NCBI RefSeq assembly: GCF_011440305.1
Contig: NZ_JAAOIW010000008.1
Coordinates: 124,001-188,000, forward strand
Reading direction: 5' to 3'
DNA: 64,000 bases
Source of the DNA: Paenibacillus agricola
GTDB taxonomy: Bacteria; Bacillota; Bacilli; Paenibacillales; NBRC-103111
Shown here one piece after another: positions 56,624-64,000 of the stretch. Positions within the stretch are counted from its first letter, which is position 1, and every line of letters starts with the position of its first letter. A program made the position numbers and the translations under genes. Under the pieces are notes generated by a model. That model was not told the origin of the DNA. It was given only the letters and a program-made list of their open reading frames with translations, and searched no databases.

Positions 56624-57043
56624 TTACAGGGCTGCCTTCAGCTTACCAATCATTTCTTCATATTCACTTTCGGTCAGTTGCTTATTGCCTGCAGGATTCA
56701 TCTCAAACATTTTACCCCACTCGGCTCCATCTTTATATTTCGGAACGATATGAAAATGCACATGCGGCATCGTATCGCCAAATGCGCCATAGTTAATTTT
56801 ATCAGGTGCAAACGCTAATTCAATCGCCCGTGCTGCTTGTGCTACATCCCGCATATAAGCGTCTTGCTTGTCTTGGGACAAGTGGAAAAACTCCTGCTCA
56901 TGCTCGTTGAGCGCTACGATACACCGGCCCTCGTACGTCTGCTCCTTGAACAAAAATAAGGTAGAGACCCGCAATTGCCCGATCTCAATCATTAGCTTAT
57001 CCATACGTTCGTCCTTGCTACAATAAATACAATTTTGAGACAT
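56624..57043 (-). CDS. HIT family protein (nucleotide hydrolase/transferase)
   Basis: A 139-residue HIT protein. The triad HVHFHIVPKY near residue 108 is the nucleophile motif H-x-H-x-H. 'CIYC' at the N-terminus is the usual zinc-type pair. The family hydrolyses dinucleoside polyphosphates or nucleoside phosphoramidates. ATG with GGAGAG about 8 nt upstream. It is transcribed alone. Confidence 0.94.
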   Translation of the reverse strand: MSQNCIYCSKDERMDKLMIEIGQLRVSTLFLFKEQTYEGRCIVALNEHEQEFFHLSQDKQDAYMRDVAQAARAIELAFAPDKINYGAFGDTMPHVHFHIVPKYKDGAEWGKMFEMNPAGNKQLTESEYEEMIGKLKAAL

Positions 57044-57170
57044 GGGTTTCTCTCCTGTCTGGGTTAAATTCCATAAGTAGGCAAGCCAATACTGCCAGCC
57101 CTCTTACCATACTACTGTCATCGATTTTATTTGTCCATCATAATTGAGTTAGAACGAGAAAATTAGAACG

Positions 57171-57202
57171 AAAAAAATGCCCTCAACCGAAGTTGAGAGC
57201 AT
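57171..57202 (-). terminator. Terminator of the second cold-shock gene
   Basis: ATGC-CCTCAAC pairs with GTTGAG-GCAT over a CGAA loop and is followed by T-run on the minus strand. Confidence 0.85.
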
Positions 57203-57212
57203 CTTATTGGAA

Positions 57213-57413
57213 TTACAGTTTAACAACGTTTTCCGCTTGTGGTCCACGGTTGCCTTGTACCACGTTGAACTCAACGCGTTGGCCTTCGTCTAACGATTTG
57301 AAGCCGTCGCCAACGATTGCACTGAAATGTACGAATACGTCGTTTCCGCCTTCAACTTCGATAAAACCGAAACCTTTTTCTGCGTTAAACCATTTAACTG
57401 TACCTGTTTGCAT
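57213..57413 (-). CDS. Cold-shock protein (second copy)
   Basis: A 66-residue cold-shock domain beginning [10 protein letters not shown], with the same RNP motifs as the first copy. The two differ at a few positions only (for example [28 protein letters not shown]). ATG at 57413 with GGAGGTAA upstream. Its 5' leader shares the AATGTGTGAATTTT element with the first copy. Confidence 0.97.
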   Translation of the reverse strand: MQTGTVKWFNAEKGFGFIEVEGGNDVFVHFSAIVGDGFKSLDEGQRVEFNVVQGNRGPQAENVVKL

Positions 57414-57466
57414 GTGTATTACCTCCAAAAAATATTTAACATGTTCTTTTTTTATTCTTTAAAATA

Positions 57467-57518
57467 AAAATTCACACATTGTAAAAGGTTCCATTATTAT
57501 AATAATAACCCTTTACAA
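57467..57518 (-). promoter_or_regulatory. csp leader: hairpin plus AATGTGTGAATTTT element
   Basis: Read on the minus strand, TTGTAAAGG pairs with CCTTTTACAA across an ATT/AAT-rich inner stem (57479-57518) and is followed at once by AATGTGTGAATTTT (57467-57480). This matches the architecture of the first csp leader. Confidence 0.6.
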
Positions 57519-57553
57519 TATCTGAATTAAGGTTACATCTATTCAATATACTC

Positions 57554-57582
57554 ATAATATCATGGCTACTTTTAAAAAGCAA
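57554..57582 (-). promoter_or_regulatory. Promoter of the second cold-shock gene
   Basis: TTGCTT (57577-57582), a 17-nt spacer and TATTAT (57554-57559) on the minus strand; expected leader about 134 nt, as for the first copy. The rest of 57583-57820 shows nothing definite. Confidence 0.7.
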
Positions 57583-57820
57583 GCGCTTTTTTGAATAATA
57601 AACGCCTCCAACAAGCCCTCATTTAACTAGGTAATACAGCGGCTAGAGATTGGCATACAGGAGGCTTAAATCATTGCATTACAGCCTGGTTCAAGGTAAA
57701 ATAATCATGTCGAAACTTTATTTGAACGGCTGTCCCTCCACCGAGCCTAGCTCCCGCTATAATCATTCGGGGGCTATTCTTATATCCATTAAAATGCGTT
57801 GCTAATAGGAGAGATCAGCC

Positions 57821-59296
57821 TTGAACCCCACATTCGTGTCAGCACAAGTCTATAAAATAGGTTGGATCAGCCTTTTTTTATTATTTTTTGCTTCTAGCCT
57901 AGTGCTGGGGGAAGATACTGAGCCTGAAATGGCCGAGCACCTCCCTTATACCTTATATGAGGCAGAAGACGCCCTGCTAATAAACACCATGGTTGCACAA
58001 GAAATCCCCGGATTCACAGGCAGCGGTTATGTAACGGGCTTTGAAGAGGCAGGAGACTCTGTGCAATTTCTCGTAACGGTCGATCAGGAAGGCTATTATC
58101 CGCTTGGCATTCGTTATGCTTCTCCCTCAGGTGATAAAACAAACAATATTGAAGTCAACGGCAGTACGGCGGGTGAAAAAATGTTCCCTCAAGTGGATGA
58201 GTTTACAGATATTGATTTTGGGCAGGTCTTTCTCGATGAGGGAGAAAATGTGATTGAAATTACCACTTATTGGGGCTATTTCGATGTGGATAACATCTGG
58301 ATTGGGCTATTGCAGGAACGCCCTTCTATCCCTACCCTGCCAGCCACTCTGGTTACCCCAAATCCTTCCAAAGAAGCCCAGGCCTTAATGACTTATTTAA
58401 CCTCCCAGTACGGAAAAACTATTCTTGCCGGCCAGCAGCGGACCTCTTCCGCAGAAGCCAACTTTATTTATGCGCAGACCGGCAGACTGCCTGCTGTATT
58501 AGGCTTTGCAGCTACCGATATCGGCGATAACGTCGTCGAATGGGCTAAATACGGCGGCCTGGCATCATTGGAATGGCACTGGTCGGCTCCAATGGGAGGA
58601 AATGAATTCCTGACCTCCAAAACAAGCTTCGATGCCTCCCAGGCTGTCAAATCAGGAACACCGGAGAACACTGCGTTGCTGAAGGATCTTGATCAAATGG
58701 CGCAAACGCTGAAACGGTTCCAGGCTGCCGGTATCCCTATTATGTGGCGCCCGCTCCACGAGGCAGAGGGTGGTTGGTTCTGGTGGGGTGCCAAAGGACC
58801 TGAGGTGGCCAAACAGCTTTATAGCATCATGTTTGAGCGGTTTACCCAATTCCATGGGCTGAATAACCTGATCTGGATCTGGACAACCTCCGATTCCGTT
58901 TACTCGAAGGATTGGTATCCCGGCAACGACTATGTGGATATATTGGGGATTGACCGCTACATCAAAGCCGGCGATTATAGCCCGCTGATGAATGCCTATG
59001 ATTCGGTTAACGTGATGGGAAATAACCAAAAAATGGTCGCTTATACGGAGAATGGACCGATTCCTGACCCAAGGCTGTTGAAAAGAAATAAGGTCGGCTG
59101 GATGTACTTTAATACTTGGCATGAAAAATTTCTGATGGATGGCATTATTAATTCTGAATACCATCTTCGTATGGTGTACAACCATCCTTATGTAACTACG
59201 CTGGACAAGCTGCCTTCCGAAAAAATTTACGGCAAACATCCACTGCCATACCCCATGTCCAAGCCTTCGCCCCACGAATTAGGAGCAATCAAATAG
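57821..59296 (+). CDS. Secreted GH26 beta-mannanase with carbohydrate-binding module
   Basis: A 491-residue glycoside hydrolase that should cleave beta-1,4-mannan. Residues 1-30 are a signal peptide. Residues about 45-165 look like a CBM35/CBM6-type beta-sandwich ('YEAEDALLINTMVAQEIPGFTGSGYVTGF', in part). The GH26 barrel spans about 185-460 with the acid/base Glu314 in 'WRPLHEAEGGWFWWG' and the nucleophile Glu410 in 'VAYTENGP'; 'IWIWTTSD' and 'DILGIDRY' are also typical. TTG start with AGGAGAG upstream. It is convergent with the xylR-like gene. Confidence 0.93.
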   Translation: MNPTFVSAQVYKIGWISLFLLFFASSLVLGEDTEPEMAEHLPYTLYEAEDALLINTMVAQEIPGFTGSGYVTGFEEAGDSVQFLVTVDQEGYYPLGIRYASPSGDKTNNIEVNGSTAGEKMFPQVDEFTDIDFGQVFLDEGENVIEITTYWGYFDVDNIWIGLLQERPSIPTLPATLVTPNPSKEAQALMTYLTSQYGKTILAGQQRTSSAEANFIYAQTGRLPAVLGFAATDIGDNVVEWAKYGGLASLEWHWSAPMGGNEFLTSKTSFDASQAVKSGTPENTALLKDLDQMAQTLKRFQAAGIPIMWRPLHEAEGGWFWWGAKGPEVAKQLYSIMFERFTQFHGLNNLIWIWTTSDSVYSKDWYPGNDYVDILGIDRYIKAGDYSPLMNAYDSVNVMGNNQKMVAYTENGPIPDPRLLKRNKVGWMYFNTWHEKFLMDGIINSEYHLRMVYNHPYVTTLDKLPSEKIYGKHPLPYPMSKPSPHELGAIK

Positions 59297-59308
59297 GGCT
59301 GGATAAGC

Positions 59309-60505
59309 TTATTCCACAGATACTTTAGTGGAGACAAAAAATTTGGAGATCGCAAATGAACAAGCTCCAAGCACTGCCGACCTGCTGCCAAGCTGGGAAA
59401 ATTCGACCTGCAGCCGCTCGCGGGGATAGGGCAGGGATCGCCCTTCCATCGATTGAAGCATCGAGGGCCGCAGCCATTTGGCAGCCTCTGCCAGCCTGCC
59501 CCCGATAATAATACGCTCGGGATTAAAGCCGTTAATAATATTGACGACCCCTACACCTAAAAAGTGGCCCACCTGGGCAAACAGCTTGATAACCCCCTCA
59601 TGACCGTCTTCCGCCAGCGAAAGGAGTGTCTCCATCTCCATCTTTCGCCCAGCTTTATCCCCAAGCAGCAAGGCTCTTGCCGATTCATACAGCGCATTCT
59701 CCGACGCATACAGCTCCCAGCAGCCCGCATTGCCACAACGGCAGGTTCCACCGTCATGCTGGATCGACATATGCCCAAGCTCTCCTGAGAATCCTGATGA
59801 GCCGCGGTACAGCTCGCCTTTAATAATAATGCCCGACCCAATCCCGATACCCACACTAATATAAACGAGATTATCCGCATCCCGCCCTGCTCCGAATTCT
59901 TTTTCACCTACAGCACCCGCATTAGCTTCGTTGTCGATAACAACAGCAATACCGAATTCATCCTCGATAATTTGCTGCAACGGCACATTTGCCCACCCTA
60001 AATTAGGGGCAAATAATACTTGGCCCAAGCCGTCACTAATCCCCGGAATACCGATTCCAATCCCTATAATCCCATACACACTTTCAGGTGCACGCCTTAT
60101 CATTTCCCGTATGCATGCTTTAAGCTCGGCTATCGCTAGTTCCACCTTGGCATTATCATGCTGCACCTTATATTCTTCAACACTGACTCCATTCAAATCG
60201 GTCAGGACCGCCCTGATATAATGAACCCCAAGATCAATGCCCAGCGCATAGCCTGCTGTACGGTTGAACAATAGCATAACAGGCTTTCGTCCCCCGCTAG
60301 ACTTGCCCGTGCCAATCTCATGGGCAAGGCTGCTTTCCAGCAGCTCATTGACCAAGCTCGATACCGTCGCCTTGGTTAAGCCCGTTAGCTCGGCTATGCG
60401 TGCCCGGGATATAGGTGAATGATTGCGTATATAATGAAGTACGATCGACTTATTAATTTTTTTGACTAGGTTCAAATCGCCGGTTTGTTTCATAAGAGCC
60501 CCCAT
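59309..60505 (-). CDS. xylR: ROK family repressor, XylR
   Basis: A 398-residue ROK-type regulator. Residues about 15-70 are a winged helix ('ISRARIAELTGLTKATVSSLV') and the rest is a ROK fold with 'GYALGIDLGVHYIRAVLTDL', the ATP/sugar region 'GVGIGSGIIIKGELYRGSSGFSGELGHM' (in part) and the zinc site 'TCRCGNAGCWE'. Divergent from xylA, with a XylR-like operator between them, so it should repress xylA until xylose binds. Confidence 0.93.
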   Translation of the reverse strand: MGALMKQTGDLNLVKKINKSIVLHYIRNHSPISRARIAELTGLTKATVSSLVNELLESSLAHEIGTGKSSGGRKPVMLLFNRTAGYALGIDLGVHYIRAVLTDLNGVSVEEYKVQHDNAKVELAIAELKACIREMIRRAPESVYGIIGIGIGIPGISDGLGQVLFAPNLGWANVPLQQIIEDEFGIAVVIDNEANAGAVGEKEFGAGRDADNLVYISVGIGIGSGIIIKGELYRGSSGFSGELGHMSIQHDGGTCRCGNAGCWELYASENALYESARALLLGDKAGRKMEMETLLSLAEDGHEGVIKLFAQVGHFLGVGVVNIINGFNPERIIIGGRLAEAAKWLRPSMLQSMEGRSLPYPRERLQVEFSQLGSRSAVLGACSFAISKFFVSTKVSVE

Positions 60506-60558
60506 CTGGTAGGTTTGGACTTATTTTAGCATGAAAGCCAGCGCCACGCATTAACTAA

Positions 60559-60581
60559 GTTTGTTTAATGGATTTACAAAC
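60559..60581. promoter_or_regulatory. XylR operator candidate (GTTTGT-N11-ACAAAC)
   Basis: A perfect 6-11-6 dyad with the GTTTGT/ACAAAC words of Bacillus xyl operators overlaps the -35 element of the xylA promoter and sits in the divergent xylR-xylA region. Confidence 0.72.
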
Positions 60582-60601
60582 ATTCCAGAGGGTGCTATGA
60601 T
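60573..60601 (+). promoter_or_regulatory. xylA promoter
   Basis: TTTACA (60573-60578), 17-nt spacer and TATGAT (60596-60601), 75 bp before the xylA ATG and overlapped by the operator. Confidence 0.72.
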
Positions 60602-60605
60602 GATA

Positions 60606-60620
60606 ATGAAAGCGTTCTAG
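60606..60620. promoter_or_regulatory. Possible cre (CcpA) site
   Basis: ATGAAAGCGTTCTAG just after the xylA promoter resembles the catabolite-responsive element; the left half and CG centre fit, the right half has mismatches. It would put xylA under glucose repression. Confidence 0.4.
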
Positions 60621-60675
60621 TGTAGATGTAATAGAACCCTGTAGCATCCAATACCAATTCTCTGGAGGTACAACC

Positions 60676-61992
60676 ATGACTTATTTTGACCATGTAGGAA
60701 CCGTGAAGTTTGAAGGCAAAGCGTCGACAAATCCACTTGCATTTAAATTTTACAACCCTGAGGAAATCATCCTGGGGAAATCGATGCGTGAGCATCTTCG
60801 TTTTGCCGTAGCTTATTGGCATTCCTTTACTGGCGCTGGCGCTGATCCTTTTGGTGTGGGCACTGCCCTTCGCAGCTGGAATTCCCTCTCTGGCATGGAA
60901 TTGGCCAAAGCGCGTGTAGAAGCTTGCTTCGAGCTGCTGAACATTCTCGATGTCGATTATTTCTGCTTCCATGACCGCGACATCGCACCAGAAGGCGATA
61001 CCCTGCAGGAAACGAACCAAAATCTCGATGAAATCATCGCCCTCATTAAAACACATATGCAAGCAAGCGGCAAAAAACTGCTGTGGAATACCGCCAATAT
61101 GTTCACCAACCCACGTTTCGTGCATGGAGCTGCAACGACCTCTAACGCGGATGTTTTTGCTTATGCAGCCGCACAGGTTAAAAAAGCCTTAGACCACGGC
61201 AAGGAGCTTGGCGCAGAAAACTATGTTTTCTGGGGTGGTCGTGAGGGCTACGAATCCCTGCTGAATACGGATCTTGGCCTGGAGCTCGACAACCTGGCGC
61301 GCTTCCTGCATCTGGCTGTGGACTATGCCAAGGAAATCGGCTTTGATGCGCAGTTCCTGATCGAGCCTAAACCGAAAGAACCGTCCAAGCACCAATATGA
61401 CTTCGATGCGGCAACTACACTGTCCTTTTTGCAAAAATATGACCTGATGCAGCATTTCAAGCTGAATTTGGAAGCCAACCATGCTACGCTTGCCGGGCAT
61501 ACGTTCGAGCATGAGCTGCGGGTAGCCCGAATCAACGGCGCTCTTGGATCGATCGACGCCAACCAAGGCGACCTGCTGCTGGGCTGGGATACGGATGAAT
61601 TCCCGACTGACCTGTACTCCTCAACATTGGCTATGTACGAAATTTTGCAAAATGAAGGCGGCATTGGCCGCGGCGGTGTTAACTTCGATGCGAAGGTTCG
61701 CCGTACCTCCTTCGAGCCCATCGATGTAGTCTATGCACACATCAATGGGATGGATACATTCGCACGCGGACTGCAGGTAGCCGCCAAGCTGATCGAAGAC
61801 CGTGCCTTCGAGAGCGTTATCGAAGAGCGTTACGCTTCCTTCACTACCGGCATCGGTGCCGATATCGTCTCCGGCAAAGCCGACTTCCATTCGCTGGAAG
61901 CTTATGCGCTGCAAAACAAGCCGATTGCCAACCAATCCGGTCGCGTTGAGCTGCTTCGCTCGGTCCTTAACCAGTACATCATTACGGTGTAA
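60676..61992 (+). CDS. xylA: Xylose isomerase
   Basis: A 438-residue metal-dependent isomerase converting D-xylose to D-xylulose. Catalytic His99 lies in '[15 protein letters not shown]'. Other active-site segments are '[18 protein letters not shown]', the metal ligand region '[18 protein letters not shown]', '[19 protein letters not shown]' and '[14 protein letters not shown]'. Length and motifs are those of class II enzymes. ATG with GGAGGT upstream. No xylB follows; a terminator does, so it is monocistronic here. Confidence 0.97.
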   Translation: MTYFDHVGTVKFEGKASTNPLAFKFYNPEEIILGKSMREHLRFAVAYWHSFTGAGADPFGVGTALRSWNSLSGMELAKARVEACFELLNILDVDYFCFHDRDIAPEGDTLQETNQNLDEIIALIKTHMQASGKKLLWNTANMFTNPRFVHGAATTSNADVFAYAAAQVKKALDHGKELGAENYVFWGGREGYESLLNTDLGLELDNLARFLHLAVDYAKEIGFDAQFLIEPKPKEPSKHQYDFDAATTLSFLQKYDLMQHFKLNLEANHATLAGHTFEHELRVARINGALGSIDANQGDLLLGWDTDEFPTDLYSSTLAMYEILQNEGGIGRGGVNFDAKVRRTSFEPIDVVYAHINGMDTFARGLQVAAKLIEDRAFESVIEERYASFTTGIGADIVSGKADFHSLEAYALQNKPIANQSGRVELLRSVLNQYIITV

Positions 61993-61998
61993 GCACGC

Positions 61999-62048
61999 AA
62001 AAAAAGGCTATCCTGCAGTCATTCATGACTTCTGGGATAGCCTTTTTT
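61999..62048 (+). terminator. xylA terminator
   Basis: AAAAAGGCTATCC pairs with GGATAGCCTTTTTT around a large loop. Confidence 0.88.
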
Positions 62049-62230
62049 GCTGTTGACAGGCTTTGATACAGGCGCAGCCTCTGTGTCATTTTCATATTGG
62101 ACAAACGTGAGTATTATCCGCAGGCCATATTTTCATATACATATTTATATGGCACCAAATGGTTTTTATTGGTAAAGTATTTATATAATGAAACTTAGTT
62201 TTATACATTGAAACAAGAAGGAGTGTTTTT

Positions 62231-62605
62231 ATGGTATTTACATTCACAGGAATTGACCATGTACAATTAGCTGCACCTGAAGGCTGCGAAGAGATAGCAC
62301 GTAACTTTTTTGCCGATTTATTGGGCTGGGTGGAAATCCCCAAGCCGGACAACCTAAAAAACCGTGGCGGCGTCTGGTTCCAATGTGGTGCCCATCAGGT
62401 GCATATTGGGATTCAGCCTCATTTTGTACCCGCCACTAAGGCCCATCCAGCCTTCCAGGTTCTTCATCTGGTGGAATTGCGGCAATTTTTATTAAACCAC
62501 CAAATCCAAGTTATAGATGATGATGTTAGAAACGATGAAGGCGTGCAACGCTTCTATGTGTTTGACCCATTTGGCAACCGCCTAGAGTTTCTTGAATGGC
62601 TATAG
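62231..62605 (+). CDS. VOC family protein (glyoxalase/dioxygenase fold)
   Basis: A 124-residue vicinal-oxygen-chelate protein. It begins 'VFTFTGIDHVQLAAPEGCE' and ends 'FYVFDPFGNRLEFLEWL', with His and Glu metal-ligand candidates at these two places. Single-domain VOC proteins include lyases, dioxygenases and resistance proteins; the reaction here is not predictable. ATG with AAGGAG 9 nt upstream. Confidence 0.9.
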   Translation: MVFTFTGIDHVQLAAPEGCEEIARNFFADLLGWVEIPKPDNLKNRGGVWFQCGAHQVHIGIQPHFVPATKAHPAFQVLHLVELRQFLLNHQIQVIDDDVRNDEGVQRFYVFDPFGNRLEFLEWL

Positions 62606-62663
62606 CCACAGCTATCCACCTTGGGTGTATTTGATTGCTTGCAAGCAGCCTGCTCAACCCTAA

Positions 62664-63464
62664 TTAATCGAAACGGCTCGGCTGTTCCTTTTCAACAAAG
62701 CCCCCGCCTTGGTACTCAGTTTCATCCTGCTTAATAGGCTCATCCCGTTGGTAGGCCTGCTCCATTAGCTTACTCGCGTCATCCTGTGGCTTGTAGCCGA
62801 TCAGCGGCTCCAAATACTTGATATCATAGTAATTATCGCTATTATCCGAGGTTCCATATAAGCTCAAAAAATCTATCGAGGGATCCGCCTCTATACAGCA
62901 GGCTGCCAGTTGCACCATATCGCGGCTGGAGATCCAAATATGCGCCGACCGCTCTGAATGCGGCCTGTCGTCTCCAGGAAAGTTGCCGATCCGGATATTG
63001 ATCGAGGAGATTCCATACTTGTCGGCATAAAATCGCCCAAGCAGCTCAATATAGCATTTGCTTAAACCATAGAAGCTGTCCGGTCGGTAGGGCTCTTCAG
63101 GATCCACAGTCTCCCCTACTCTGTAAAACCCGGTAGCATGGTTGGAGCTGGCGAATATGACCCGCTTTACGCCATTCTCGCGTGCGGCTTCATATACATG
63201 ATAGGCTCCCGTCACATTGATCGGCAGCACTTTCCCGAGGAAGTCCTCTTCATCCTTCGCCCAGGCAAAATGCAGCACTATGTCGACTCCCTCCGTCAGC
63301 TCCAGCAGCCGCTTGGCGTCTGTAACATCAAGCGCTACAACATCCGCATGTGGATCCGGCTTTAAGTCAGCGGCGACGATGTCGTATTCCCCCAGCTCCT
63401 TTAAGCCCTCTCTCAGGCTGCTGCCTAGCTTGCCGCCCGCTCCGGTGATCAACAATTTTTTCAT
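62664..63464 (-). CDS. NAD-dependent epimerase/dehydratase, uronate-dehydrogenase-like
   Basis: A 266-residue extended SDR. The NAD site 'LLITGAGGKLGSSLREGL' is at the N-terminus, followed by 'DIVLHFAWA', the active Ser in 'VIFASSNHATGFY' and the Y-x-x-x-K pair in 'SFYGLSKCYIELLGRFY'. The phrase 'NIRIGNFPGDDRPHSER' resembles uronate dehydrogenases, which oxidise galacturonate or glucuronate; other sugar SDRs remain possible. I chose the ATG at 63464 since AAAGG is then 9 nt upstream; the ATG at 63473 touches that site. Confidence 0.88.
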   Translation of the reverse strand: MKKLLITGAGGKLGSSLREGLKELGEYDIVAADLKPDPHADVVALDVTDAKRLLELTEGVDIVLHFAWAKDEEDFLGKVLPINVTGAYHVYEAARENGVKRVIFASSNHATGFYRVGETVDPEEPYRPDSFYGLSKCYIELLGRFYADKYGISSINIRIGNFPGDDRPHSERSAHIWISSRDMVQLAACCIEADPSIDFLSLYGTSDNSDNYYDIKYLEPLIGYKPQDDASKLMEQAYQRDEPIKQDETEYQGGGFVEKEQPSRFD

Positions 63465-63549
63465 CTTATTCATCCTTTCGGTATACGAATAGATTCTATT
63501 TCATTATTACCCATTCCCAACACGATTACAGCAACCAGCCAGACTATAT

Positions 63550-63597
63550 AAAAAAGCACCTCGGCTCCACTAAAAAAGTGGATACCGAGGTGCTTTT
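63550..63597. terminator. Bidirectional terminator
   Basis: AAAAGCACCTCGG pairs with CCGAGGTGCTTTT, with an inner CCAC/GTGG stem. It ends the UvrC-like gene on the minus strand. Confidence 0.88.
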
Positions 63598-63602
63598 GCC
63601 GA

Positions 63603-64000
63603 TCATTTTGAGAAAGTGAATAAATCCCGTTGCATTCTGTATTCATAATTGTTTTTACACAATTGAAGCAGGTCATACTTAAGCCCGCGCTTAGGCTGGG
63701 TGATACGCACCGGCTTGTTTCCCCCTGCACGAAGCGAGGCACGCACCTTGCCGGGATCAGTGATGCGGTTGACGATTAGCTCGTCCGGCCGCTCCACACG
63801 GTAATGCGAGATCAAGAAGCTGTCACAAGCTGATGCCGCCGCGGTTTCCTCTATGCCGAGATCAAGCTCCTGCATGTAGAAATCGCGCAGCATCCCCTCT
63901 TGCACTTTAGCAATCAACACCTTGCCTTCTCCGAAGTAAAGCACATCCTGGTTGACGATGATCTCGCGATCCACGATTTGCTTGGCCGGCATCCGCTCGA
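63603..64000 (-). CDS. UvrC-like protein, C-terminal part only (gene runs past the window)
   Basis: At least 131 residues continue out of the window. The segment 'FGEGKVLIAKVQEGMLRDFYMQEL' followed by 'VERPDELIVNRITDPGKV' and 'PVRITQPKRGLKYDLLQLCKNN' resembles the region of UvrC between its UvrB-binding and RNase-H-like parts (pattern 'P.E....L.d...l...l....grkV.i..P.rG.k..Ll.la..N'). The protein stops 15 residues after this, so it lacks the C-terminal nuclease and HhH domains of full UvrC. It may be a UvrC/Cho-type GIY-YIG protein. An internal ATG at 63992 is probably not the start. Confidence 0.55.
   Translation of the reverse strand, partial: ERMPAKQIVDREIIVNQDVLYFGEGKVLIAKVQEGMLRDFYMQELDLGIEETAAASACDSFLISHYRVERPDELIVNRITDPGKVRASLRAGGNKPVRITQPKRGLKYDLLQLCKNNYEYRMQRDLFTFSK

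Overview
The window looks like a chromosomal segment of a low-to-mid GC, endospore-forming Firmicute, most likely Paenibacillus or a close relative. The grounds are strong GGAGG-type ribosome binding sites with many GTG and TTG starts, YdjO, YwmB, YitT, KhtT/KhtU and HIT homologues, cold-shock genes with long leaders, and a XylR/XylA locus. No tRNA, rRNA, IS element or CRISPR array was recognised.

The central content is a contractile injection system of the extracellular (eCIS/PVC/Afp-like) type on the minus strand, about 24.4-50.6 kb. Reading in the direction of transcription: a AAA+ ATPase with its own terminator; then a 16-gene block with a DUF4255 cap protein, an Ig-like accessory protein, one sheath, a tube, a zinc-ribbon chaperone-like protein, a tiny DUF6760-like protein without a normal start codon, a second tube, a 2093-residue low-complexity protein, a LysM adaptor, a spike split into gp27-like and gp5-like genes, a gp25 wedge, two large gpJ-like baseplate proteins, a tail-protein-I homologue fused to a propeller-like N-terminus, and a 570-residue accessory protein. 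There are no capsid, portal, terminase, integrase or lysis genes, so it is not a prophage. No tail-fibre gene was recognised.

Upstream (3-24 kb) lie genes that may belong to the same system: a DUF4157 protein (HExxH) with seven tandem acidic repeats; a partner-switching module (GAF-PP2C phosphatase, STAS antagonist, RsbW-like kinase) co-transcribed with a 1018-residue membrane/HEAT/cyclic-nucleotide-domain protein; a 919-residue NHL-type membrane sensor with a catalytically degenerate class III cyclase domain; a 1100-residue TolC-like protein with a copper-amine-oxidase-N domain, unexpected in a monoderm; and, divergently, a DUF4280 PAAR-like tip protein followed by a membrane MORN-repeat protein. 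A YitT protein, a KhtTU K+/H+ antiporter, a GNAT and a TIM-barrel isomerase-like protein sit among them. That these regulate, tip or load the injection system is inference from gene content and proximity.

The left end (1-3.6 kb) holds a polar amino acid ABC transporter, an 8-cysteine 63-residue peptide gene, a nitroreductase and a Gln-rich coiled-coil protein. The right end (50.7-64 kb) is ordinary: a LysR/ilvE divergent pair, a decayed glycosidase and AraC remnant, a MarR regulator, two csp genes with matching leaders, YdjO and YwmB homologues, a HIT protein, a GH26 mannanase, divergent xylR/xylA with a readable promoter-operator, a VOC protein, a uronate-dehydrogenase-like SDR and the C-terminal part of a UvrC-like protein.
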